A model generated the notes under the pieces. It had not been told where the DNA came from. It ran no database searches and saw only the letters and a list, made by a program, of their open reading frames with translations. From Eustoma russellianum (lineage: Eukaryota > Streptophyta > Magnoliopsida > Gentianales > Gentianaceae), in the NCBI GenBank assembly GCA_036186865.1, contig AP025045.1, positions 15,839,669 to 15,903,668 on the forward strand: a DNA stretch of 64,000 nt, written 5' to 3'. The translations under genes were made by a program, and so were the position numbers. This document shows, one piece after another, positions 1 through 11,738 of this stretch (within the stretch, counting starts at the first letter, position 1; the number at the start of each line of letters is the position of its first letter).

Positions 1-1757
1 TCACAATAGAATTTTTAGTAAATTTGGTCAATCCAGTAACAGCACGTGACCCATTTCGGAAAAATAATTAAATAAGCCCTTTAAGGTTATTGGATTGATC
101 TGGAAATTCTATGTGAATCACATAAGACATAGAGGGGCAAGATCATGTAAATTAATCAAGTTTGTCTTGACGTTTTGGTGGGAAATTATGGACATAGAGT
201 TGATGGACTAAAACTGGAAATTTGAGCTGAACAGGGGATTAAGTTAAAAAGGCCCAATTTGATAAATTTGGACCTATATACACGGTTTGGGCTCATGAGT
301 GTTAATCCTTAGGGAGTTTATTATATTTTGCAGTTGGGGTCCAAATAATTAAGGCTTTAAGGCCCCAAAAGCTAAGGTAATGTTGGTTATTATACCGTAG
401 AATTCAGCAAGTACACTTGATAATGGTTTGATGACTTAAAGGCTTTATTCGTCTTAGGGAGTTATGAAGATTTTACGTCATGTAGATAAGACCCCACTAA
501 ACACATGTAGGATAAAAGATTATATAAATGGCCCTGATTGGTCACTTAGTCGCCCCATGAGTATGAAGTCAAATCCGGAAATTCTTAGTTTCCGGAACCA
601 TGCATGTTGACATGTCATAAGGAATGCATACGATTATTCACGTCATGACTTGCATTGCATATCACTTCATGTATCATGCATGATCATATGCCACATGAAA
701 TCTGAATTTTATGAATTTTTCTGTATGCAAGCAAGTCTTCCCATGTAACTATATTTTACGTTATACATGAAAGTTTTTATGGTCCCATGTTTTAAAGAAA
801 GCTTCATGATTCCTTTGCCGGCCAAGCATGCGACTAACCCGACTCCAGACCCGGGGTTAATTGGTCTGTTGACATGATATGTTCTAGACTCGTTCAGATC
901 CTGGGTTAATTGATCTGATACATGTTCTGGACCCGTTCAGATCCGGGGTTAATTGATCTGATACATGTTCTGGACCCGTCCCAGACCTGGGGTTAATTGG
1001 TTGTTGATAAGTTCTGGACCCGCTCAGATCCGGTGTTAATTGATCTGACACTCTGTTTTATGACACGTAATTTTATGGGACCAAAATGATATTTTGACAT
1101 GACATGACATCATGCATTGCATTTAGCATAGCTCACGAGCATGTTGACATGTTGCATGTTACAGTTAATGGTTAATAAGACATTATTGGTATAGCATTAC
1201 CTAAAAATATGCTTAAGCTATAACGTCAAGCAAGCTCAGGATTAAAGACCAGGTATGAATTATTATTTGAGGTTCTTGGGGTATTACATTCATGTTATAA
1301 TTCTTTATATATTTCATGGTAGTTTATTGTATTCTTGCTGGGTGATTTTTATCACTCACACTTTTATTTTTCCCCAGAGCTAGATAATGCTGAGATTGAG
1401 TGGATCAAGGATGAGCCAAGAGTTCCATATCCGTAGGCGAGGGAATTTGATGAAGGCAAAGCTTAAGGACTTTTGTGCAGCCAAGACGTTTGTATAATGA
1501 ACAATGTTTGAACTCTTTGAATTTCAGCTATGTCATTTTGTGGGACTGCTACCTTTGGGAACTTAGTATTACCGTAATGCATGTTTATTTTGAAAATTTT
1601 TTAATTCTGCCTAAATTTTACTACGATGTTAAATGTTAGCATGGGAGTCCATGGCTTATATTATAGATTTTCGCATGCTATGCATGACGCCTTGTACTCT
1701 CCTTAGTGAAGTACAGTGGGTGCACCGTATTCGGACGAGGTCTGGGTACGGGGCGCT
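1..1757 (+). mobile_element. Ty3/gypsy LTR, 3' part (element G0)
   Basis: Noncoding LTR sequence that ends in GGGGCGCTACA, the same terminus as the gypsy LTRs ending at 14340 and 60193. The last 150 bases carry the same pattern as those LTRs (ATGACGCCTTG, an AGTACAG-type motif, a GTGCACCG-type motif, then the GGGGCGC terminus). No primer binding site follows, so this is the 3' LTR of an element lying to the left, or a solo LTR. Sequence after 1757 belongs to the LTR of C1, which suggests G0 is inserted in C1. The left end is outside the window. No ORF of note. Confidence 0.75.
842..1050. repeat. Minisatellite-like tandem repeat in the G0 LTR
   Basis: About five imperfect copies of a 43-50 bp unit with the core CAGATCCGGGGTTAATTGAT followed by a TGTTCTGGACCCG segment. 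It lies within the LTR. Function unknown. Confidence 0.8.
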
Positions 1758-2195
1758 ACACACGTGTCGGTGGTACATCAAAATATAAATATATAGTGCC
1801 TTTTTAAAAAATGTGGATATACATATTGTACATATAAATGGAGTGTAAATTAAGGGGGTGAGGAGACTTTCCATTTCTAATTTGTTGCTATATATCTCTC
1901 TCCAAATATGTCCTCATCTAATGAAGTAGTTAGTTCATTAACTTAAGCACTTCACTTAATGAACTAGTTGAGTTCATTAATCATGGCACTTGAAAATAGT
2001 GTAAAGACCACAAATATTTGCCATATGATATAAGCTTTAATGTTTCATGGCTCGTTAGTTTGGCAATAATATATATGTGTATGTAAAGCATGTTTAACAC
2101 ATAAGCGTTTCAAGTAATAATTTATTCATGCATTTCGTAAGCACGTAGCATTTATATCATGCATTTATCAATCACTCAAACCCTTACAATTATGC
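1758..2195 (-). repeat. C1 3' LTR remnant
   Basis: Collinear with the inner part of the family LTR seen at about 8000-8440, 8990-12000 and 24470-24938. Shared blocks include the paired GAACTAG/AGTTCATTAA stretches, GTAAGCTTTAATG and a final AATCACTCAAACCC. It begins abruptly after the G0 LTR end. Its last bases (TTTCTCAACA in C2) are missing, so a small deletion removed the true LTR terminus. Confidence 0.75.
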
Positions 2196-2228
2196 ACAAA
2201 TTCAAAATTTGAATTTCATATCGTTCTT

Positions 2229-2240
2229 GCTCCCCCTTAA
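2229..2240 (-). other. Polypurine tract of C1
   Basis: Plus-strand GCTCCCCCTTAA, which reads TTAAGGGGGAGC on the element strand, just upstream of the 3' LTR. The same tract occurs at 25049-25060 in C2. Confidence 0.65.
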
Positions 2241-2429
2241 ATGATGCTTCTCTTTCTCCCTTAAATCATGCTTTTCTCTACCCCTTTATTTTGTAAATGT
2301 CATCAAAAGCATAAGAATGGAAGAAAGAGCAACTTATAACATATCAATGGAAATCATTCATTTTTTGTGTGTCATGCTCATCATGTATGCTATTTTCTTC
2401 TATGTCGCAGCTTCACATCAAAATCATCA

Positions 2430-2590
2430 TAAGAATTTGTGAATTATCCAAACAAGTCGTAGGATAAATTTCTTACGAAGAATACGTTGGAGATATGAAG
2501 GGTGCTTGGGTCTCTGATTGTTCCCTTTCCAATAATCCTACATTTGCTGTCTCCAAAGGTTACGAATCCTCCTTTTGTGACCTTCTTTTT
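2430..2590 (-). pseudogene. Copia protease/pre-integrase remnant (C1)
   Basis: Read on the minus strand, this stretch encodes a block with GGFVTFGDSK, then IIGKGTI, then SNVFFVRNLSYDLF. It matches the conserved segment between the aspartic protease and the GAG-pre-integrase domain of Ty1/copia polyproteins. It runs into a stop soon after. The rest of pol is missing. From 2591 to 3125 there is no domain I can name. A minus-strand ORF at 2701-2985 has a KFGYKKILLRR stretch that could be the basic C-terminus of gag, but this is not firm. Confidence 0.6.
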
Positions 2591-3125
2591 GAGAATAGAC
2601 TTGGATCATCCATCATGATACCACTTGTTTGCTTTTTCTATCGAAATATTCTTTTTGCAGCATTATAGTGTGCTACAACTTGTTTACTGCATATCTTGTT
2701 TTATATCATCCCTACAAACCGAACAATCATGTCGGTACCCTTTATTTTAGGGTCCTTAAGGGTTAGTGATTCAACCCTTCGTAAGAGTATCTTTTTATAC
2801 CCAAACTTGGGTGACCTTTCTTGGTCTTGAAAAAGGTGATAAGAAAGATGAATAAAGAATATAGTACATGTTGTGATCACTTCTATTTGGCCTATGATGG
2901 CCGAATATATCATTGTAAAAGTAAGGTGATTTTCGTCATTCATATGTATTTCGGTTTGTGTGCACAGTGTGTGATCGGGATGCATTTGTATGATATGAAT
3001 GTCGCATATGCCTCAATGGATTTATTTTATATCTATATGGCACATAATTATATTTTCTATATGATGAAAAAGAAGTAGTGCGATCAGACGTAACATGGGG
3101 CTCGCTAGATTGTATTGTCGCCTTC

Positions 3126-3692
3126 TTAGGCTTTACGATTGTTTAATTGTCGCTTAGATGAAGATAAAATAAAACTTGTATATTTGTTTTGTACTTGATT
3201 ATATTCAATATACCATAATCCGGTTTTATCAGTTTCATGTTTTTGCAAAGAAATGAGACGATCTAGCATACAAATACCCTTACCGAACTGTTTTACCGTC
3301 TTTTCGAAATCCACGTTTCCTGATTTCAAATTTAAAATCTTGGCTTTCATCTCAGTGTTCTCAGATATTAAGGAGGAAATCTCAGATTTTAATGAATTTA
3401 TCATACAAGACGACTCCCATTTTGAGTCGTTTAATTGAGATACAAGGTCCGTGTTAGATGATTCTAACAACTTCTTGTCTTCAATTAAGCGTTTTTTTTC
3501 TTTTACAAGAGTCTTAGAAAACTTATGTGATCCAAGATATTGAACATAAGAATCATGATGCGACGGTTCAGAATAAGAATCAGAAGTAACCTTATTATCA
3601 AAAGGTGGAGTCCTTTGGCTTGACATACCTTCTTGTTCGGTTTTATGGCTAGTGGATGCTATCTCACAAAGATTGTTATATCTTCTAGTCAT
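3126..3692 (-). pseudogene. SIRE-like gag remnant with coiled coil (C1)
   Basis: The minus-strand frame is open from the LTR side for about 200 codons. The N-terminal block (RRYNNLCEIASTSHKTE) matches the gag start of C2 at 22200-22240, where the same place reads EMASTS. C1 has ATA instead of ATG there, so the normal start codon is lost. The middle and end are a charged, leucine-rich predicted coiled coil (KEKKRLIEDKKLLESS and following), ending in a KGICMLDRLISLQ motif typical of the gag C-terminal region of this group. The capsid core and the zinc knuckle are missing, so an internal deletion has joined the two ends of gag. Not expected to work as a capsid protein. Confidence 0.7.
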
Positions 3693-3704
3693 GAGTGTGC
3701 CTGC

Positions 3705-3716
3705 GCTCTGATACCA
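3705..3716 (-). other. Met-tRNA primer binding site of C1
   Basis: Plus-strand GCTCTGATACCA is the exact reverse complement of TGGTATCAGAGC, the initiator Met-tRNA primer site. It lies 2 bp from the LTR edge at 3719 and fixes the element on the minus strand. Confidence 0.9.
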
Positions 3717-5417
3717 CTTATAGGACCTATATAGCACCACTAGAAGGGGGGTTGAATAGTGGGTGCGGAAAAAATTTGTTTTTAAAACTTTTTGTTACCA
3801 ATTACACACTTCTGAAAACAGATTCTGTTTTCAGACCCGGTTTTGGATTAACTAGATGATCAGGTTATAGACCTCCAAAAATTGTGAAACTTGGTGATAA
3901 AGTACTTTCAGATGTTATATATATTCCATAACAATTTCCAATCAAAATTCTAAGTTTAAGGCCTTGAAAAAACATTTTTACTCAGATTGTGTAAATGTAC
4001 CAAAAAATGTTTCTCAAAAGAAAAAAATTATTCCTATTAATTTACAACTCCCAATGATCTGAAAATTTTATGGTTTGACCCACAAGATGTGTATTTTATT
4101 GGGTTAAAAGAGTTTTTGAAAATTCCCTTGGAAAGTATGTCAACTATGTTGAAGTTCTCAACCTTTGCAAATCTGAAAATCAGATTACACTAGACTCAGA
4201 ACTATTAACGTTTGACTGACTTATACTTATCTAAATGAGATGAAACTTGTGCCAAATAAAATGTAGGACTTGTTGCTATATTTTTAAAATTTTATGATTT
4301 TTAAAAATCGTTTGCTATCTTTACCATTTCAATAAAATTGATGCAAAAAAACTGGAAACTGAAAATAAAATGATGAAAAGTAAGAACACCAAGAATTTTA
4401 TATTGGTTTGGTTAAAACAACCTACTCCAATCTTCGAGGGCACCTTTCTCGGTTATCACTAAACACAAAAACACCTTACCACAAGGGGGACTAGTGTTAA
4501 ACACCAATTCCACCCTTTTACAATCAAAACAATCAAGCAAACCAATCACGAACACTACAACCGATCAAATGAAGGTTTGATGACACCTTGATCAACCTTT
4601 TAAAAGAAATGAACGTGTGCAGGTGGTATAATCAAAGCCTATATAATATGTGAAATATATGAACGATAGGCTTGAGGCTAAGAAGAAATGAAAGAAAGGA
4701 AGAAGAAGAAAGTAGTTTAGCTTTTTTGCACTTGTAAGAATATGAATTGTTGCATAGCCTTGTCTTGCACCATCATGCCTTTTTATCACATTTTGGCTGC
4801 CCCTTGGGTTCTTCTTCCTCCTTGAGAATTGTCTTTAATGTCCTTGAAAGATTGGCTTGTGTAAAAGATGACACAATATTGCTTACTTGGTCCAATATGA
4901 TTGGAGAGATGACTTGTCTTTGCCTAGTTGTCACTTCTTGATAGGCCATCTTTAATCCACCTTGGCACACTTTAAATGAGCTTCAAAAAATCTAAAAAAA
5001 TGTGCTCAAAATCAAGGTGGTTAACTTCCAAATAATCATGACTCAATCCCCTTAAATTTTGAAATAAAATTGAAGAGACAAATGACCGAAAATTCGGCCA
5101 TAACAATCAACATGTGCTGAAATTTCAGCATGTGTTTTATTTTGAATTGTTTCCTTGTGTGTTACCCTCTTCAATGTCACCAATCATGTGTGGCTTATTC
5201 TCCACAAATTAAGTTGCCAAATAAGCTCCACCGAGGCCCCAAAAATGCAGAAATATGTGTGTGAAACAGGCTGCACATGTGCTGAATTCTTTTTATGTCA
5301 TCATTGTCAAACAATGCACAATATTCACATATATATATGGTAAATTGCAATTATCCCTAATTTGAATTTTCTAAAACTTTAACATGTCTTGAATGTGTAA
5401 AAAGTATCTAGATACAT

Positions 5418-5422
5418 GTTAC
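5418..5422. repeat. Target-site duplication GTTAC, left copy
   Basis: GTTAC directly before the TG of the solo LTR. The right copy is at 8454-8458. Confidence 0.9.
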
Positions 5423-8400
5423 TGTAGGATCTGCAAGGCACCACTAGAAGGAGGGGATGAATAGTTGGTACGAAAAGTGTGGTTTTTAAAATTGTTTTGA
5501 CTCAAGAAACCAACTTCTGAAAACAGTTTCTGTTTTCAGGACCAGTTTTAATACGTTTTTTAAAACTAGGTTTTAGGTCTTCAAAAATTCTGAAATTTTG
5601 AGAGAACTTAGTCTCAGATGTTATGAGTGTCTCTTAAAAATTTCAGATTAAAATTCAACCTCTAACCCCTTGACAATTCGTTGGTGGTCAGATTGTGCGA
5701 ATCTGCCAGAAACGGTAGACTGATTTCAAAAATTAATTTCTATTTGTACGTAACTCTAAATGCTCTGAAATTTTGACCACTAACCCCTTATATGTTATAT
5801 TTAAACGGGTTGAAACAGTTTTGATAAATTCTTTTGGGAAGTTATTCAAATACGATCAAAGTCTCAACCTTTGCAAGCCTAAAAATCAGACTGCACAAGT
5901 CTCAGAACTTTGGACGTTTGGATGACTTATACTTATTCAAAAGGGTTGAAACTTACGCCAAAGGATCCTTAAAACGTGTATCTATGTTTTCTGAAAGTTT
6001 TGTGATTTTTGAAATTTGTTTACTATTTTTACGAACGTGATTAAAAACAGTAAACCGTGCTGAAACAGAAAATCAGTGCTGAAAGTAAATGACACCAAGA
6101 ATTTTATACTGGTTCGGTTATAAACAACCTACTTCAGTCTTCGATGAACACCTTCCTTGGTTCACACTAATCACACAACACAAAAACACCTTACCACAGG
6201 GTTGATGGAGTTACACACCAACTCCAACCCTTTACAAACCTTGTATGATTAATACAATACGCACGAACACCACCACCTTCCAAGATTGAAGATTGATCAC
6301 ACCTTGATCAATCTTTTACAAAGATATAGAATGTGTTGTGGTCTAAGAGAAACCTATTCAAGAATATGAATGTAAGTACAATAGGCTTTTAGAAGAAAGA
6401 AAGAAAGAGAGTGTAGAAGAAGAAGGCTAGAACACTTTTGATCTTTGAATTTCCAACTCTTGTTCTTATTTTTGTTTTGTTCTTCTTCCTTCCCTTTTAA
6501 CATGTATTGGCCGCCCCCTATTGCTCTTCCCCCTCTTAAAAATTATCTTCTAAGTCCTTGGGAGAATGTGAGGCATCATTGTGCCATGATCTTGCTTACT
6601 TGGCACCTTCTCATTGGATGATCATTTAACTTTTGCTTACTTGACACTCATTGATTGGTTGAATGTTGTCATAATTTGATGACTAGGAAAATCTGAGAAT
6701 TCCACTAAAAACATGTGTCAAAATCATCATAAAATAGTTGCCATAACATCAAAGATTATCACATAAATTAAGGAAGATAATATTTCTCCAAAAAGGCTGA
6801 TAAAATCGGCCATGACATGTCTTGCACATGCTGAAATTTCAGCATGTGTAACATCCACCTCTTATTCAAAATATTTCCTATTTTGCATTGATTTAATCCA
6901 ACAATTCAATCATCATTTAGTATGCAATATTCTCATCATGTGTGGAATAAAAGTTAGACACAAATGTTGACTAAATTTCAGCCACTATACTTTACACACA
7001 TGCTGAAATTTTCAGCATGTGTGATATTAAAAATATCACCATTTTAATTTCATAATTAATTCAAAACATTACCATAACATCCTCAATTAATCCTTATGAT
7101 TCAAGATGGTAAAATATAGCATTTCTTAATGAAAAAATCGGCCACTCTTAGTGCACATGCTGAACTTTTCAGCATGTGTTTCTAATGTGATAGAATTTGA
7201 AACATTACCTTTTGTAGCTTCTTTCTTTAAATTACCAACATTGTATGATTGATTCTTGACCAATCAATGTGCCAACAAGGCTCCACATATGCTCCATCTC
7301 AGCTGTATAGGCGTGTATGATATGTATATACATGTGCTGAATTTTATTTTTGCAAACTTTGTAAAATAGTGCACATTTAATAATACACACATGTTATATT
7401 CCAATCAGCCTTTAATTTAATTTTCTAGAACACTTTAAGATGTATGACATATGTAAAAAGTGTCTAGATACGTGTCGTATGATGTGCCAAAAATGTTCCA
7501 TGTGTTGTGTATGTAGAAAACCGAATTTTCGATGTTTATCGATTGCCCGATTTTTCTCTAACTAAATTCCAACTTTTTGCACATGTTATATATATTATGT
7601 TACACATAATATATATAATATAAACTTTAATTCTCAGCACTTGGCTGGTCTAAAGTGGCGCCATTAACATGTGACAAAATTAAAATTGGTATCTCCACAA
7701 TTTGGCCTTAATGTGGGGTGATTTGTGTGTGCCAACATGGAATGATTTTATGGATGGAATTTACATCATATCCACGAAATATTTGAGCATTTTTGAAGTG
7801 TAGGGGCCGGCCATCTATTTATGGCAAGTACGTGACACGTTGGCGAAGTTTCGGTATTCGCCCGATACGACAATTTTCGGTTTAGAACCTTTTAACGTGT
7901 CGTATTTAATTTGTCATCACCATGACTTATATCATATGATATAAGACCTGAATATACTCATAAATATGAGTTAAATATGGTGGTGTGACGTTAACGTACA
8001 TACGTAGAATATATAACGTGTCGATAGTACGTTGGAATACATGTGTATGTGCCTTTTTCAAAAAATCTAAATATATATATTTATATATGTATGTAGGCGT
8101 GTATATTGATTGAGGAGAGGAGGAGAAGACTTTCCTTTCTTAGTCTTGTTGCCTTTGTGCCTTGTTCAAATGTAGCTTCCTTTAATGAACTACTTAGTTT
8201 AATTAACTAAGTACTTCACTTAATCAACTAGTTTAGTTCACTAATGGTGGCACCTGAAAATAGTGTAAACACAACAAATGTTTGCCATTTGATGTAAGCT
8301 TTAAAGCTTCATGGATCGTTAGTACGGCAACATTATATGTGAATTATATAAGGCAAGTAATATGCAATGTATCATGCACATTTATGTCATGCACGTTTTT

Positions 8401-8453
8401 AAGCACATTTAAATCATGTATTTGAAAATCACTCAAACCCCTTTTTCTCTACA
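5423..8453 (-). mobile_element. Solo LTR of the C1 family
   Basis: A complete 3031-bp LTR that starts TGTAGGATCTG and ends TCTCTACA, flanked on both sides by GTTAC. It has no primer site, internal region or second LTR, so it is the scar of an element lost by LTR-LTR recombination. It sits inside the LTR of C1, a member of the same family, at the point where C1 reads CTAGATACATGTTAC and continues ATCAATGCCAAAAACC. It contains four copies of a TGCTGAAATTTCAGCATGTG-like inverted motif (near 6830, 7000, 7160 and 7330) and no coding sequence. Confidence 0.92.
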
Positions 8454-8458
8454 GTTAC
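8454..8458. repeat. Target-site duplication GTTAC, right copy
   Basis: Identical to 5418-5422 and directly after the CA end of the solo LTR. Confidence 0.9.
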
Positions 8459-9142
8459 ATCAATGCCAAAAACCTTCCATGTGTGTAAGTTCGTAGAAAA
8501 CTGAATTTTTGACTTTCGTCGATTACGCGACTTTCCTCTGATTAATTTCAAACTTCTTACACATGTAATATATATTATGTCACACATAATGTACATAAAA
8601 TGAAGTGTATATTCAGCTATAATGGCTGATGAAAAATGTTCCATGTGTAAAAATAAAATTGAGTTTGAATTCTCCACATATCTAGGCTAAATTGTGGGTG
8701 ATTTGTGTGTGCCAACATGGTATGACTTTGTGGCTGAGTGTAACATGTTGACCACAAAAGTTTGAAGTATTTTGATGTATATAGTCTGGTCATCTTTATA
8801 TGGCAAGTACATGACATGTCACTGAAGTTTTGGTAGTCACCTGATACGACAATTTTCGGTTTATGACCTTGTATCATGTCGTTATAATTTTGACGTCACC
8901 ATGACTTATATCATATGATATAAGACCTTTATATACTCATAAATATGAGGTGTATATAGTGGTGTGGCGTCGATGTACGTTTATAATATATGTAACGTGT
9001 TGGTTGTACGTTGCAATATTAGTATATAGTGCCTTTTTAAAAAAAATATGGATATATATATTATACATATAAACGGCGTGTGAATTAAGGGGATGAGGAG
9101 ACTTTCCATTTCTAATTTGTTGCTATATAGAGCTCTCCAAAT

Positions 9143-9159
9143 ATATCCTCATTTAATGA
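9143..9159. repeat. LINE target-site duplication, left copy
   Basis: ATATCCTCATTTAATGA, 17 bp, identical to 11722-11738. The host LTR sequence (CTCATTTAATGAACTAG) is cut here by the LINE. Confidence 0.93.
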
Positions 9160-9223
9160 CATCAACGCCATAATTTTGTAAATATCCTGGGCATGCGTCT
9201 TTCAGGTCTCCCATTTCGTTATC

Positions 9224-10837
9224 TTGGTTCTTATTTACACAAGGGTATCACCCCGTTCAAGATATTGTGTTTCGTTACTTCAGCATTTTGATGACAGACT
9301 CCAAGGGTGGCACTCCAAATTGCTATCAGCAGCAGGTCGGCTAGTCTTGTTAAACTCAGTAATAGCCGCATTACCACTTCATGTCATCGCGGCAGGCGGC
9401 TTACCGAAATCGGTGATTAGAGTGATACATCGCAAAATGGCTGCATTCTATTGGGGACATAGACATCATTGGGTCTCCTGGACTACTATTTGCAAGCCAA
9501 GGGCTGAGGGGGGTTTAGGTCTACGAGACATAAACATGTTACAACAAGCATATCATTGCCGAATATGGTGGTCATATCAACAAAATTCCATGTTATGGAG
9601 CAAATACATGCATGCCAAATATGGACACCATCAAGATTATCTACCACGGTTAACGGACTCGCCCATATGGAAAATTATTTGCCGAATCCATTCCTTCTGC
9701 CTAACACAGACTGACGGACAGGGAGACCACCTTTCATGGTTACCAACGCCAATGGGAGAATTTTCGCTGAAAAGTGCTTATGATACTTGCCGGACACCTT
9801 CTCCCAAACTGCTCTCTGCAACATTTATTTGGTACAAGCATCACTCTCCTCCTATACAACTGTTTTTATGGCGTCTTTTTAATTCGGCATTACCTTTTGA
9901 GGATTATATTGGACAATATTTAACGGCTCATCCAACGCAATGTCTATTCTGCAAAAGCGAGTCAGCCACGGTGGATCATGTCTTCTTATATTGTTCTTAT
10001 GTGCGTCCTCTCTGGCACTATTTTGCTAGTGAGATACATTATCCTCTTCCATCCTCATTACGGCTTCGTCAGTATCTTCTTTCTTGGTGGTATCGTTCAT
10101 CTTTTACCTCTCTCATTGGAGTTTACAAAATAGTAATCCCAGCAATTATCGTATATAACATCTGGTGTGGTTATACCTCCATGGTCTATGGGGACAAAAC
10201 TCATATAACGGATACTTCACTACGGCACTCCATACACTATGATATTACTTTGTGGCACAAAAAAATTGCGGGCTCCAAAATTGCTACTGGCTCTCGGCGG
10301 CTTTTCCCTTGGCTGCCAGCGTTCCAACATCCGCGACCGCTGCTGATTCGCTGGGTCACCCCGCCCTCTGGTCGATTGAAATTAAATGTAGATGCTGCTG
10401 TGGGTAGACATTATGCAGCTGGGAGTGCGATATTGCGTGATCATATGGGTTCATGCATAGGAGCGATTTCTTTTAGACTTCCTCCATGTACACCACTACA
10501 TGCAGAGATTCAAGCCGCTGTATTTGGAATTCTTTATTTCCTTCCGTTCCACCGCACAATTATCTTAGAGTCGGATTGTGCTCAGTTGATAGATCGTTTG
10601 ACACAACAGCACCTTGTACATGGAAACTATCATCTTCGCCAACTACACACACTGGTTCATCTCCATCGTCTTGACTACCATCACATTTATCGCGAGGCAA
10701 ACATGACAGCACATTACTTAGCGCAACATGCAATGTTACATCCGTGTACTCAACATTATAATTCTCATACTCTGCCTTCACTAGTACGTGCTGCAGTCTC
10801 ATTGGATCTCACTTCCTCTCACTTGCGTGTGTCTTGA
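9224..10837 (+). pseudogene. LINE ORF2 C-terminal part: RT end, zf-RVT, RNase H
   Basis: A 537-codon open frame. Residues about 20-110 are the RT thumb region (DDRLQGWHSKLLSAAGRL, then GGLGLRDINMLQQA). Residues about 200-270 form the zf-RVT domain (FLWRLFNSALP, then CLFCKSESATVDHVFLYC). Residues about 372-510 are an RNase H of the plant reverse-transcriptase-like type. Its acidic residues are visible in NVDAAVG (about 389), HAEIQAAV (about 427) and LESDCAQ (about 450), with REANMTAHYLA near the end. The apparent start is not real: codons before it belong to another frame, where 9160-9285 encodes LPFRYLGSYLHKGITPFK, a conserved RT motif that hits a stop. A frameshift near 9270-9285 therefore separates the first 40 residues from the rest. 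The copy is 5'-truncated and frameshifted, so inactive. Confidence 0.88.
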
Positions 10838-11721
10838 CACTCTACGGTCTTCTATATGGATTGGCGCTATTTCAGACTTACTGCCTGTTTCCTTTGGGAT
10901 GCAGGCAGGAACGGTATGGTTGACTATCCATTTATCTACATTTTGTGCTGCTTCTTTCACATACATAACATACCTCATTTCCTTTTCATTGGAACGACTT
11001 GGCTCTCATGTGACAACCCTACTTTCTCATCGGTCATTGGAGGACTATGTTGCTGGATCATATACTACACATGCGTCGACCACATGGCGAAGAATATTAG
11101 TTTTTGTGGTGCTGGAACTTTACCACTATCGCCTTGGCTCTTTAGTCAAGGCGACTTGGTTTGGTTTACATATCATGGTGGCGAGACTTTTCACGAAAGC
11201 GCAACAATTCCATCATGCATCTGCGGACCCTACGACTACGACCCCACTGACGTGTCATATCATAGCTTCGTCACCTTGGCACAAATTTACCCAAGGCGGC
11301 TTCGGTATGTGTTTGACTTTTCTGCTTTCTATTAATCACTGTCATTGATATACCTTCTCCCTGGCAATCTTCCGAGGTATGGCTCATCCTGGAAACGTCA
11401 AGACCAAGCAGCGACCCATCCAACGCAATTTGTCCAATACTGCTCACACAAACTTCTACAGCAAGCATAGCTTTGTGCACAATATTATATTCCTTTCATA
11501 TCAATGACAGTCGTATAAATATGTACGCTTTTTTCTTCGCCAAGGTTTTATCCACAAGGGTGGTTTTACTTGGCAAGGTTTTAATGCAGCATATCATATA
11601 CGACTGGAGATATGTCATTATTAGTTCGTTATCTCATTTATTCGCATGCTCTGATATTGTAATATGGTTTTCCTCCGCCAAAAGTGAGGTTTTTTCGTAA
11701 TAAAATTTTCGTTTAAAAAAA
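10838..11721 (+). other. LINE 3' UTR
   Basis: The 884 bases between the ORF2 stop and the target duplication. The last 200 bases have the look of plant L1 3' ends (TCCTCCGCCAAAAGTGAGG, then TAATAAAATTTTCG and the A tail). Overlapping frames of 159 and 186 codons are open here but match nothing I recognise. They are probably chance. Confidence 0.7.
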
Positions 11722-11738
11722 ATATCCTCATTTAATGA
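11722..11738. repeat. LINE target-site duplication, right copy
   Basis: ATATCCTCATTTAATGA, identical to 9143-9159. The C1 LTR resumes at 11739. Confidence 0.93.

Larger units (their letters stand above)
9160..11721 (+). mobile_element. 5'-truncated L1-type LINE with RNase H
   Basis: A 2562-bp insertion in the C1 5' LTR, bounded by a perfect 17-bp duplication and ending in a short A-rich tail (GTTTAAAAAAA). It begins inside the reverse transcriptase domain, so ORF1, the endonuclease and most of the RT are missing, as usual when target-primed reverse transcription stops early. The coding part is 9160-10837 and the 3' UTR is 10838-11721. The long open frame and exact duplication suggest a fairly recent insertion, later than the C1 insertion. 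Confidence 0.93.

Noticed and set aside
10788..11348. Overlapping ORFs of 186 and 159 codons after the LINE ORF2
   Set aside because: They lie in the LINE 3' UTR, overlap in two frames and match no LINE domain.
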